Origin: Bryobacterales bacterium
Lineage (GTDB): Bacteria; Acidobacteriota; Terriglobia; Bryobacterales; UBA6623
Length of the DNA: 56,321 bases
Direction of reading: 5' to 3'
NCBI GenBank assembly: GCA_022824585.1
Contig: JAJDZN010000249.1
Location: 1 to 56,321 of the forward strand
The notes below the pieces were generated by a model. That model was not told the origin of the DNA. It searched no databases and saw only the letters and a program-made list of their open reading frames with translations. The position numbers and the translations under genes are program-made. Below are positions 43,770 through 51,863 of this stretch, piece by piece. Every line of letters starts with the position of its first letter. Position 1 is the stretch's first letter.

Positions 43770-43784
43770 AGTTGCAGTTCAACT
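43770..43784. promoter_or_regulatory. Inverted repeat between divergent receptor and enolase-family genes
   Basis: AGTTG-CAGTT-CAACT lies in the 49-bp gap between the starts at 43749 (minus) and 43799 (plus) and touches the TAAACT box at 43784-43789. A regulator bound here could control both genes. Confidence 0.4.
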
Positions 43785-43789
43785 AAACT
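43784..43789 (+). promoter_or_regulatory. -10-like box (TAAACT) 9 nt before the second enolase-family gene
   Basis: TAAACT ends nine bases before the ATG at 43799. No -35 or Shine-Dalgarno site is clear. It overlaps the end of the inverted repeat at 43770-43784. Confidence 0.35.
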
Positions 43790-43798
43790 GTGACAATC

Positions 43799-44995
43799 AT
43801 GACACGTCGGACATGGCTTTGGGGTGGTGTTTTTGCAGCCTTGCCACGGGTGGTGGCTGCTCGGCCCGCCAGCACAGGCGTCATCGATGGACTCTCAGTC
43901 TACATGGCCGAGGTCGGGCCGAGGGCATGGGTCTTGCTGGAGTTGCGGACCAAGGACGGCCTGACCGGCCTCGGAGATGCATCCGCCGGCGAACGCGTTC
44001 CGGCCAAAGGCGCCGCTGTCGCTCGTACCGTCTTCGAGACGATCCGCGGTCGCAGCCCGTTCGAGATCGAGCGCCTTCGAAATGCGGCCCTATTCAAGGT
44101 GGCCGCCGCCGAACCGCGCGAAAAGCGCGTCACAGCCGCCTACTGCTCCGCTCTGGAACAGTGCATGTGGGACCTGCAAGGCAAGACACTAGGCCTTCCT
44201 TGCTACCAACTCTTCGGCGGAAAATTGCGCGGCGCGATTCGCAACTATGCCAACATCAACCGTGCCACGCGGGGCGAGCAGCGTACGCCGGAGGGGTTTG
44301 CGGCCAACGCTTCCCAGGGTGTCGCGGCTGGCTTCGACGCGTTCAAGCTGGCCCCGTTCGACCATATGGCGCGAAACGAGAGCGATCCGGAGAAGTTTGA
44401 AGAAGGAGTCCGGAGGGGCGTGGCGTTCGTGGCGGCCGTCCGGAGAGCGATCGGGAGCGGTCGCGACCTGCTGATCGATGGCCACAGCCGCTTCAATGCC
44501 CAGCGGGCTCTGGAAGTGGCCTCTCGGCTCGAGCCGTACCGTCTCTACTGGATGGAGGAGATGTGCCGCTCGGCTGAGGACCTCGCGCGGTTCAACGAGG
44601 CTGTCGACGTGCCCACGGCTGGAGGTGAGTCACTTTGGGGGACGAGTGAATTCCTCGAATATATTCAGCACGGTACGGTAGATACTGTCATGCCAGACGT
44701 GAAATATTGCGGCGGGATGTACGAACTGAAAAAGATCGCCGCGATGGCCGAGGCAGCTGGCCTGCGAGTCGCGCCGCATGGTCCGGCTAGCCCTGTCGGA
44801 AACATGGCGGCGGCGCATGTCTGTGCCACTCTTCCTAACTTCGAGATCCTCGAGCTGGCGTTTGGCGAGGTCCCGTGGAGAGCGGAGACGGTGGTTCCCG
44901 CCGAGGAGGTGCGCGGGGGCTTGCTCGCTGTGCCGGAACGGCCCGGAATCGGCTACGAAATGAATCCCGAGCGCTGGCAGCGCTATTCCGGCTGA
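43799..44995 (+). CDS. Tat-exported enolase-superfamily enzyme (mandelate racemase/dehydratase type)
   Basis: 398 residues from the ATG at 43799; a GTG at 43790 is also in frame. The leader MTRRTWLWGGVFAALPRVVAA is Tat-like. Catalytic set: Lys183 in DAFKLAPF, Asp227-x-His229 (LIDGHSRF), Glu253 (YWMEEMC), Glu277 (AGGESLWG), Asp300 in MPDVKYCGG and His327 (VAPHGPASP). The Asp-x-His plus late His are the mandelate racemase/galactonate dehydratase signature, so acid-sugar dehydration or racemisation in the periplasm is likely; the substrate is unknown. It is head-to-head with the plug-less receptor gene and ends 16 bp from the convergent QC-like gene. Confidence 0.86.
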   Translation: MTRRTWLWGGVFAALPRVVAARPASTGVIDGLSVYMAEVGPRAWVLLELRTKDGLTGLGDASAGERVPAKGAAVARTVFETIRGRSPFEIERLRNAALFKVAAAEPREKRVTAAYCSALEQCMWDLQGKTLGLPCYQLFGGKLRGAIRNYANINRATRGEQRTPEGFAANASQGVAAGFDAFKLAPFDHMARNESDPEKFEEGVRRGVAFVAAVRRAIGSGRDLLIDGHSRFNAQRALEVASRLEPYRLYWMEEMCRSAEDLARFNEAVDVPTAGGESLWGTSEFLEYIQHGTVDTVMPDVKYCGGMYELKKIAAMAEAAGLRVAPHGPASPVGNMAAAHVCATLPNFEILELAFGEVPWRAETVVPAEEVRGGLLAVPERPGIGYEMNPERWQRYSG

Positions 44996-45011
44996 CGCCG
45001 CCGGGCGTCTG

Positions 45012-45953
45012 TCACTGCGCTGGGTTGCGCCGCTGGAGGAAGGCCTCCAGCACGTGCAGGACGATCGCGAAGCTGCGTTCGGACAGCTTGTCCAGCGAGT
45101 CCAGCGGCGTGTGCCAGTAGGAGTTTCGAGGGCCGTAGTTGAAGTCGATCAGGTTGAGGCTTGGTACGCCAACCTCTAGAAACGAAACGTGATCGTCCTG
45201 CACGTAGCCCAAGTTCGCGGTGAACGCGGCGGCGTAGCCCAGCGAGGAGGCGATATCCCAGACCTCGCGTCTCAGCGCCGCGTCAGAGTTCCCTTCGTAC
45301 AGGATGTCCAAGTCGCGATCCCCGATCATGTCCACGTTGATCAACGCGCCGATCCGGGACGCCGTTCCATCCGCGGCCCAGCGCCGTGCAAGCCTCCGGC
45401 TGCCGTAGGTGTGGTCGCCGCTGTTCCACTCGACGATTGCCTCTTCGCCGTCGAAGAAGGCCAGCCAGACGCCCACCCGCCCTGCCCTGTCAAGCCGCTC
45501 GGCCAGCATCATCAGCAGGGCGGCGGACGAGCCGCCGTCGTTGGCGCCGACGAACGCAGGAGCGGCTATGGTGTCGTAGTGTCCGGAGATCACGATGGTC
45601 GGCGAGTGCGATTCCGGGCCGAAACGAGCGACGATGTTGCGCATCGGCTTGGCGCCGTTCGGGGTCGCCGCCACGAAGCGGTCGATTTCTACGCTGCAGG
45701 ACAGACGATCGAGATTCTCCACGATCATCTGGGCCTGTTGGCGAAGTTGGGCAGAGCCCGCGGGGCGGTTGCCCAATTCGACGAATCGGCTGGTCCACTC
45801 CATTGCCCGTCGTCCCGCCAGCACATACTCTTCCGGCGGCACGGCGCTCTCGCCTGGTTGGGCACTGCCGATACCAATCCCGGCCGCAACTGCAAAGAGT
45901 AGCCGCAGCAGCTGTAGGCAAGGCACTCGACGTGCGTGCTCGCGTCGCATCAC
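45012..45953 (-). CDS. M28-family zinc enzyme, glutaminyl-peptide cyclotransferase-like
   Basis: 313 residues with a signal peptide (LLRLLFAVAAGIGIGSAQ). The M28 fold is shown by ISGHYDTI, Asp139 in GANDGGSS, Glu170-Glu171 in FFDGEEAIVEW, Asp208 in INVDMIGD, and His255 plus the late Trp280-His281 (SYWHTPLDS). The last element and the 'DGEEAxxxW...YGSRxLA' run (about 168-189) are typical of glutaminyl cyclases, which turn N-terminal Gln into pyroglutamate, rather than of plain aminopeptidases. So I favour a periplasmic QC, although an aminopeptidase cannot be ruled out. Its start overlaps the stop of the methyltransferase gene (ATGA). Confidence 0.82.
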   Translation of the reverse strand: MMRREHARRVPCLQLLRLLFAVAAGIGIGSAQPGESAVPPEEYVLAGRRAMEWTSRFVELGNRPAGSAQLRQQAQMIVENLDRLSCSVEIDRFVAATPNGAKPMRNIVARFGPESHSPTIVISGHYDTIAAPAFVGANDGGSSAALLMMLAERLDRAGRVGVWLAFFDGEEAIVEWNSGDHTYGSRRLARRWAADGTASRIGALINVDMIGDRDLDILYEGNSDAALRREVWDIASSLGYAAAFTANLGYVQDDHVSFLEVGVPSLNLIDFNYGPRNSYWHTPLDSLDKLSERSFAIVLHVLEAFLQRRNPAQ

Positions 45954-47095
45954 GGGTCGCGCTCCTCCGGAGGAGCGGCCGTTTTCGCGGCCGGGTTCGT
46001 CGCACCATCATCGCTCCCCTGACGGTCTGTCTCTGGGACGTCGTCAATCCTGCGACGAGCCTCGACTAGGACTGCGGGACCTGAATCGCTGGCCAGTTCC
46101 AAGAGAACCAGGGGGAACACAGCAATCACGACCAGACAATAGGACAGATCTTTGAGGCCTTCGACGATGCGGTTTTCCTGCACGCCCCTGACTTGTCGGA
46201 GATCCGGATCCAGCCAGGGGCAGAGGCTTGTGGCGAGGCAGAGGGCAGCCTCGATGATGGAACCAGTCCTGCGGCTGTCCACAACGAGCCCGCAGCTGTC
46301 TAGCAATCGTTCGAGGCTGGCGTAGTCGAAACAGACGGGATGCCGCGGAATGTCGAAGCCCTCCCAGGCGCCCGCGAGTAGCAGGGCCTGCCAAGAGTTC
46401 GCGTTGGGAACCTGGATGACCAGCCATCCGTCGGGAGCCAGCATCTCCAGCATGGTGTGGACGACCGCTCTCGGGTCGTGCTCGTGCTCTAGGACGTGTT
46501 TGCCGATGATCACGTTATATGCGTCGCGACTGAAGTAGCCGTCGGGCATCCAGTTTTGTACGAGCGAATCCCTAGCAGACGAGAAACGCGAACTTACCGG
46601 GCGCGCCGTCGGAGTAGCCGCAACAACCGGCAGACCGTGCCGGTGCAACACCGATCCCAGCGGCGAGCCGCCGCCCAGATCGAGCACCGCTCCGCCGTGA
46701 GCGCGGCCCCGAATCACTGTTGCCATGCGCCTCGCGGCGAGCCGACGGCCCGAATTGATCAAGCGGCGTACTATGCTCGACGGCTCATCGTCCCGAACCC
46801 GCTCAAGATTCAGCGTGGCCGGATTTTGTGGCGGCGCCGGCCTGATGCGTACCAACCGGCAAGCGGAACATTCAAGCGCCTCGAAGGTCCCCGGCTGTCG
46901 CCGCAACCCGTCGCGGGCCGAGAACAACACCGCGCCGGACGCGCTTGAGCAAGAAGGGCAGCGATCGATATCCGGCAGCGTTCGGTCATCGCTTGGTGCG
47001 CCTTCCTGTTGCACAGTCAATGATGAGGAAGTCTGGATAGGCCGGGCGAGCGCTGTAGAACGCAAGTGCTCGGACGGCTTCGGTGCCGATTTCAT
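45950..47095 (-). CDS. Class I SAM-dependent methyltransferase with an N-terminal zinc-ribbon-like segment
   Basis: About 381 residues from the ATG at 47095; in-frame starts at 47167 and 47209 would add low-complexity sequence, so the start is uncertain. A CxxC...CxxC pair (RCPSCSS and ECSACRL) near residues 45-80 resembles the zinc ribbon that precedes many sugar or lipid methyltransferases. SAM motif I is VLDLGGGSPLG, with NVIIGKHVLEHEHDP as motif II and WLVIQVPNANS as post-II. A hydrophobic segment near the C-terminus (LVVIAVFPLVLLELA) may hold it at the membrane. It is translationally coupled to the QC-like gene. The substrate is unknown. Confidence 0.75.
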   Translation of the reverse strand: MKSAPKPSEHLRSTALARPIQTSSSLTVQQEGAPSDDRTLPDIDRCPSCSSASGAVLFSARDGLRRQPGTFEALECSACRLVRIRPAPPQNPATLNLERVRDDEPSSIVRRLINSGRRLAARRMATVIRGRAHGGAVLDLGGGSPLGSVLHRHGLPVVAATPTARPVSSRFSSARDSLVQNWMPDGYFSRDAYNVIIGKHVLEHEHDPRAVVHTMLEMLAPDGWLVIQVPNANSWQALLLAGAWEGFDIPRHPVCFDYASLERLLDSCGLVVDSRRTGSIIEAALCLATSLCPWLDPDLRQVRGVQENRIVEGLKDLSYCLVVIAVFPLVLLELASDSGPAVLVEARRRIDDVPETDRQGSDDGATNPAAKTAAPPEERDP

Positions 47096-47408
47096 TGCCA
47101 GCTGTCCGACCTGTGAACTGCGCCGGGGCGTCCCTTCTTCAAGGTACCCGAACGCGCCCGGCAGCATGCCAGGCGTCGCCGCGTCTGCCCCGTCTGCTCG
47201 TTCCGGCACTGATCGGGACCCATCCAGACAACATCTGGGTGCAATTCAGGTCGGGCAGCAAGACCGACGCGACGAAGTGTTGAAACTTATTGATTCCCGA
47301 CCATTTGGCCAACCATCGGCCATGGGGCAGGCGGGCCTCACGCCTGACCGGACGCCTTGCGATGCCCAGTCCGGAGGCGAAGGCGGTTTGGGTTTCTCAG
47401 GTGTCTTG

Positions 47409-47414
47409 TAGAAT
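47409..47414 (+). promoter_or_regulatory. -10-like box (TAGAAT) before rodZ
   Basis: TAGAAT ends 13 nt before the ATG at 47428. There is no clear -35. The leader would be about 7 nt. Confidence 0.35.
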
Positions 47415-47427
47415 TGGGCTGAGAGTG

Positions 47428-48297
47428 ATGGCCGAGGTCGAATCCATCGGAAACCTGCTCAAGGCCGCCAGGCTCGAGCAAGGATTTTCGATCGATCAAG
47501 TCGTCGAGCAGACGATGATCAATCGGCGCTACATCGTAGCGCTCGAGAGTGACGATCATGCAGCGATCCCAGCTGACTTCTATGCCATCAGCTTCTTGCG
47601 TCAGTATTCGAGAGCTCTGGGTCTGCCAAGCGACGACTTGGTCGATGCGCTGCGTCGAAAGCTCGCAGAGGTCGACGAGATCCCCGCGGAGCCTTTCTCA
47701 ATCCAGCTGAGGCCGCCCTCGCGCGCGTTGCGGGCAGCAGCATTCGAGAAGATTCGGCGATGGACCGGTGAGTTCATCGTCAACCGGGCGAACGCAGTCG
47801 TTGCAGGCATCCTGATGCTTACCGGAGGCTTGGGATGGTGGTATGTCGGGCACTCAGAGACGGTTGTGACCGCAACTCCGCCGGAGGGGGTCGGAGTGGA
47901 GAGTCCAAGGGCCACTGAGGCGGATGCCGAAGTCGCGGCAGCGCCCGGAACGCTGGTTGCCCAGCGTGCAACACCGGGCAGCGCGTCTGTGGCCCGAACT
48001 TCCGAGCCTGCGCTGCCCGGCCCCGCTGCGACGCTGGCTATCCAGCTGCGCGCATCTGGCGAGGTCTGGGTGAGAGCGATCGTGGACGGAGGCCGGCCTC
48101 AAGAGGCGATCCTGCAAGCCGGCAACCTGCGCACGTTCCGAGCGCAAGAGCGTATGCAGTTCACTGCCGGCAACGCAGGAGCGATCACACTAGTGGTCAA
48201 CGGACAGGTGCAGGACTCCATCGGCGAGCGGGGGCAGGTCCGGCACATCCAGATCGACCGCGACGGATGGAAGGCCCTCCCGGCGGGTTCGTTCTAG
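47428..48297 (+). CDS. rodZ: RodZ-like helix-turn-helix membrane protein
   Basis: 289 residues from the ATG at 47428 (MAEVESIGNLLKAARLEQGF); a GTG lies one codon before. Residues about 5-75 form the RodZ-type HTH (LLKAARLEQGFSIDQVVEQT, 'YIVALESDDHAAIPADFYAISFLRQYSRALGL'). A basic juxtamembrane stretch leads to a transmembrane helix at about 120-140 (NAVVAGILMLTGGLGWWYV). An Ala/Pro/Thr-rich linker and a C-terminal beta domain (ATLAIQLRASGEVWVRAIVD to the end) match the DUF4115-type domain. RodZ links MreB to the cell-wall elongation machinery and sets cell shape. It ends before a hairpin and the convergent third receptor gene. Confidence 0.85.
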   Translation: MAEVESIGNLLKAARLEQGFSIDQVVEQTMINRRYIVALESDDHAAIPADFYAISFLRQYSRALGLPSDDLVDALRRKLAEVDEIPAEPFSIQLRPPSRALRAAAFEKIRRWTGEFIVNRANAVVAGILMLTGGLGWWYVGHSETVVTATPPEGVGVESPRATEADAEVAAAPGTLVAQRATPGSASVARTSEPALPGPAATLAIQLRASGEVWVRAIVDGGRPQEAILQAGNLRTFRAQERMQFTAGNAGAITLVVNGQVQDSIGERGQVRHIQIDRDGWKALPAGSF

Positions 48298-48326
48298 CGG
48301 CCGCGACCTCCAGCGGGCTAGCCGGC

Positions 48327-48348
48327 AGCGGCAGTCTCGACTGCCGCT
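48327..48348. terminator. Perfect 9-bp hairpin between rodZ and the third receptor
   Basis: AGCGGCAGT-CTCG-ACTGCCGCT, with further GCCGG/CCGGC pairing outside it. It lies between the convergent ends of rodZ (48297) and the receptor gene (48421), so it may stop transcription from both sides. There is no T run. Confidence 0.55.
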
Positions 48349-48420
48349 AGTCCGGCTTGCGCGGCCCGCGCTCCTCTAGCGCGGACCAGGTCGGTGGCCG
48401 ACCCTCGAATAGGACTCGCG

Positions 48421-51400
48421 TTAGAACGAGTACTTGAGCGAGAACTGTCCGATGCGCCCGGCACGTGCCCCGGTAATGCGTCCCAAGCGACGGTCCGTAG
48501 CGCTGCCTCTGCGGGGAGTGCCGAAGTTCGGATGATTCGGCAGGTTGAAGAAGTCGACTCGGAAGTCGACGGAATGGCCCTCAGTAATCTGGAAGCGCTT
48601 GCGGAGCGAGATGTCCAAGTTGATCAGGCCCGGCCCTTGCAGGTTGTTGCGGCCTGAGTTGCCGTAGGAGCCCACAGCAGCCAGCGCGAACGCTTCCGGG
48701 TTGAACCATTGGGCGATTTTCTCGCCACGCGACCTGTCCGATGGCAGGTGAGGATTGCCGACGATCTGCGAGCGATCATGGCGGACGTTGGTAAGCGAGC
48801 GGTCTCTGCCTGCGTCCACATGGAACGGGCTGCCTTCTTGAAGAGTGAAGATGGAACCCAGCTCCCAGCCGCCGAGCACGTGCCGCAGCGCCGTGGCCTT
48901 CGGCCCTGGGATCTCGTACAGGAACGAACTGACCATGCGCTGTTGGATGTCGAAGTCCCCGCGCCCGCGCTCGGCGGAGCGGTTGTTGGGATCCTGCAGG
49001 CCGTTTTGCGTCACCGTGGCGAAGGCCGAACTGGTCAGCACTTCGTCAATCGCCCGCCCATAGGTGTAGGCCATTTGGAACGTCAGGCCTCGGCTGAAAC
49101 GCCGCTGCACTTGGATCTGCAGGCTGTTGTACACCGACGAGGCTCCGCTGTTGAGCTGGCCGATGCTCCCGAACCCTTGGTGGATGCGCCTGGCGTCCGT
49201 GTTGCGGGCGGTCGCGCCTTCGCCGAAGACGGCCATGTTCTGCTGGCGGTTGTAGGTCAGGTTGCGCCCCACGTTGCCCACGTAGGCGACCTCCACCATC
49301 ATGTTGTCCGAGACCTGTTGCTGGATCGTCAGGTTGTAGGTCTGCATGTACGGATTGCGCAGTCCCGGCGCGAATCCCTTGGGGATCGTGACCGGGAAGA
49401 CGAAGTTGGGATCGTTCGGGTTGAACACGAACGGGAACGGATTGAAGTGCCCGAGGAACGGCGCCGATAGAGCGGCGGGCTGGTTGATGTCGACAGAAGC
49501 GCCGAAAGGTTGCAGCGCCTGCACGCCGCCTGCCATCTCCGCCGTCAACGGATCGTACGAGATGCCATAGCTGGTGCGCAGCGACGTCCTGCCATCACCG
49601 AACAGGTCCCACGCGACGCCGAAGCGCGGCGCGATATTCATTAGCGCGTCTTGGTATGGGAAGTCTGCGTCCGAGAGCCAGATCAATCCGGACGGTGCAT
49701 CGCCGATGAACGAGGACTGCGCCCCGGGCACAAGCGCGGTCTGCTGGTTCTGCTGCTCTTCCCAGCGCGGGAAGAATTCGTTCCGGACGCCCAAGGTCAT
49801 CGTGACATTGCGGTGGACCTTGAAGCTGTCTTGGAAGAAGATCCCCGATTGGATGTAGCGGTGGTCGAACTCGATCGGCGAAGCTTGGCGGATGCGACGG
49901 GCCTTGCCGGTGACGAAGTCTGCCATTGGCAGGCCGGTGCGATTGCCAGTGAACTGCCACTCGCTGCCCGTGGCTCGGTTGTCGCGATACAGGAACTGGT
50001 TTCGCTGGGTGTCCAGCCCCCACTTCATGTTGTGGTTGCCCTTGAGCAGGCTCATGTTCCAAGACAGGGCGTAGTTCTGGGAGAGACGCTGGCGGTGACG
50101 TCCGGGGCCGAGCCGGAAGCGGTTCGTGATCTGCACCAGCGGCCGACTCTTGACTACACCGCCGGCATGGTTGAAATGCGTCGCGCCGAAGTCCGCCAGG
50201 TCGTCGTCGAACGGGATGCTCTCTTGGTAATTGAAGCGGGTGTAGGTCAAGCGGATCGTGTTCACCAACGTGGGGGTGATCAGGTGTGTGTCTTCCAGCG
50301 TGTAAGTCTGCATGCGGTTGAAACGCGGGTTCGGGCCGTAGTTGATGAAGTCGGCGTTGCGCAGCGGGTCGGCGCCTTGGTTGTGGTCGTAGAACAGCCG
50401 GAAGTTGATCTTGTTGCGGTCGGTGATGTTGTGGTCGACGCGCGTCAGGTACTGGTTATCGTCACTGGGTTGGCTGACTTGGGTGACGAAGCTGCCATCG
50501 CCGCGGTGTTCCTCTGGAAACGGCACCCATCCGTCCAGCATGAACTGCGCCACCGGGTCTAGAAGGTTTGCGGGGACGATATTGTTCGGGAAGGGGTCGC
50601 CCGTGTCGGCGTTCTTGATCGGGCTAGCCCCGGTAAAGATGCCAGCTCGCTCGTCACGCGTGGCCGGGAAGGCCGCACGCAGCCGGTCCTCGCGGATGCG
50701 TTGGCCTTGGTAGGTGAATTGGAAGAAGGACTTGTCCTTGATGACCGGGCCGCCGAGCGTGCCGCCGAACTGGTTGAAGCGCAGCTTGGGCACGGTGCGC
50801 GAGAAGAAGTTGCGGGCATCGAGCGCGTCGTTGCGGAGGAAGTGCCACACGCTGCCGTGGAACTGATTGGTGCCCGAGCGCGTGACCGCACTGATCACGC
50901 TGAAGCCGCGGCCGTGCTCGGCAGTGACGCCTGTGGTGGAGACGCGGAACTCTTGGACCGCGTCGGGCGGGGGCAAGATCAGGCCCTGGCCGCGATGGAA
51001 GTAGCTCATCGAACCACCGTCCAGCAGGTAGTTGACCGAGAAGTGGCGTCCGCCATTGATGTTCATGTTTTGCTGGCCGAAGGACGGGCGGATGGTCGTG
51101 CTGACCCTCTGCACTCCAGGCACGAGCCGAACTAGGTCGAGCGGGTTGCGACCGTTGAGTGGCAGGTCCTTGATCCGGCGGTCGTCGACTGTCATGCCGA
51201 TCTGCGTCGAGCGCGTATCGACCTGAGGCGCCTGACTCGTGATCGTCACGGTCTCGGTGACCTGTCCCAGTTCCAACACGAAGTCCACTCGCAAGCTCTG
51301 CAGAGCCGACAGGGCTATGCCCGGCCGTTCGACGGTCCGGAAGCCATCAGACTGCACGGACGCCATGTAGCTGCCGACCTGCATCTGTGTTGCGAGGTAG

Positions 51401-51582
51401 TCTCCGGTCGCGCCAGTCTCGGCGGTCTTCACCTCGCCGGTGTTCTCGTTGAGAAAAGTGATTTGAACGCCCGGGACAGCAGCACCGGTTGGGTCCGTTA
51501 CAGTGCCCGCGATTTCTCCGGCAGTGGACTGGCCGAAGGCAGTAGCTGCCGTCAGCAAGAGGGCGATGAGTATGTTTCGCAT
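48421..51582 (-). CDS. Oar-like TonB-dependent receptor
   Basis: 1,053 residues from the ATG at 51582, which has a strong GGGAGG Shine-Dalgarno site. Signal peptide MRNILIALLLTAATAFGQ; CarboxypepD_reg-like domain about 20-105 (AGEIAGTVTDPTGAAVPGV; VGSYMASVQSDGFRTVERPG); plug with DDRRIKDLPLNGRNPLDLV and 'GGRHFSVNYLLDGGSMSY'; then a beta barrel to the terminal Phe (RIGQFSLKYSF). The NGRN-LVPG plug is typical of the large receptors of acidobacteria. The substrate is unknown but probably sugar-like. It is head-to-head with the third Tat enolase-superfamily gene. A TTGAGC-N17-TACAAT promoter lies at 51649-51677. Confidence 0.9.
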   Translation of the reverse strand: MRNILIALLLTAATAFGQSTAGEIAGTVTDPTGAAVPGVQITFLNENTGEVKTAETGATGDYLATQMQVGSYMASVQSDGFRTVERPGIALSALQSLRVDFVLELGQVTETVTITSQAPQVDTRSTQIGMTVDDRRIKDLPLNGRNPLDLVRLVPGVQRVSTTIRPSFGQQNMNINGGRHFSVNYLLDGGSMSYFHRGQGLILPPPDAVQEFRVSTTGVTAEHGRGFSVISAVTRSGTNQFHGSVWHFLRNDALDARNFFSRTVPKLRFNQFGGTLGGPVIKDKSFFQFTYQGQRIREDRLRAAFPATRDERAGIFTGASPIKNADTGDPFPNNIVPANLLDPVAQFMLDGWVPFPEEHRGDGSFVTQVSQPSDDNQYLTRVDHNITDRNKINFRLFYDHNQGADPLRNADFINYGPNPRFNRMQTYTLEDTHLITPTLVNTIRLTYTRFNYQESIPFDDDLADFGATHFNHAGGVVKSRPLVQITNRFRLGPGRHRQRLSQNYALSWNMSLLKGNHNMKWGLDTQRNQFLYRDNRATGSEWQFTGNRTGLPMADFVTGKARRIRQASPIEFDHRYIQSGIFFQDSFKVHRNVTMTLGVRNEFFPRWEEQQNQQTALVPGAQSSFIGDAPSGLIWLSDADFPYQDALMNIAPRFGVAWDLFGDGRTSLRTSYGISYDPLTAEMAGGVQALQPFGASVDINQPAALSAPFLGHFNPFPFVFNPNDPNFVFPVTIPKGFAPGLRNPYMQTYNLTIQQQVSDNMMVEVAYVGNVGRNLTYNRQQNMAVFGEGATARNTDARRIHQGFGSIGQLNSGASSVYNSLQIQVQRRFSRGLTFQMAYTYGRAIDEVLTSSAFATVTQNGLQDPNNRSAERGRGDFDIQQRMVSSFLYEIPGPKATALRHVLGGWELGSIFTLQEGSPFHVDAGRDRSLTNVRHDRSQIVGNPHLPSDRSRGEKIAQWFNPEAFALAAVGSYGNSGRNNLQGPGLINLDISLRKRFQITEGHSVDFRVDFFNLPNHPNFGTPRRGSATDRRLGRITGARAGRIGQFSLKYSF

Positions 51583-51648
51583 GGATTTGACCTCCCAGTC
51601 ACGTGAACCTTCGCCCGGCAAGACCCTCCCGGGCACGTTCCGCCGAAC

Positions 51649-51677
51649 ATTGTAGGCGCAACCGGCGCGCGGCTCAA
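51649..51677 (-). promoter_or_regulatory. Sigma-70-like promoter TTGAGC-N17-TACAAT for the receptor gene
   Basis: On the minus strand, -35 TTGAGC (51677-51672), 17 bp, -10 TACAAT (51654-51649). The leader to the ATG at 51582 would be about 60 nt and contains the GGGAGG ribosome site. A TACAAT on the plus strand at 51813-51818 may serve the divergent gene. Two oppositely oriented TTGACA copies (51713-51718 minus, 51736-51741 plus) also lie in this gap but lack matching -10 boxes. Confidence 0.55.
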
Positions 51678-51863
51678 TCGGTTTGCGTTAACTTCTTCGA
51701 GTCACGTCTGGCTGTCAACCCTGGCGGCAGATCGTTTGACACAAAATCTATCAGGCTGATCGAACCGGGGCGGAACAGGTTCCGGCTCGCCGAACTGCGG
51801 CCCGGGCCGCAGTACAATCCTCATAGCGCCGGGGCAGCCGATGTTCCTCGGCAAGCTAGTGCC

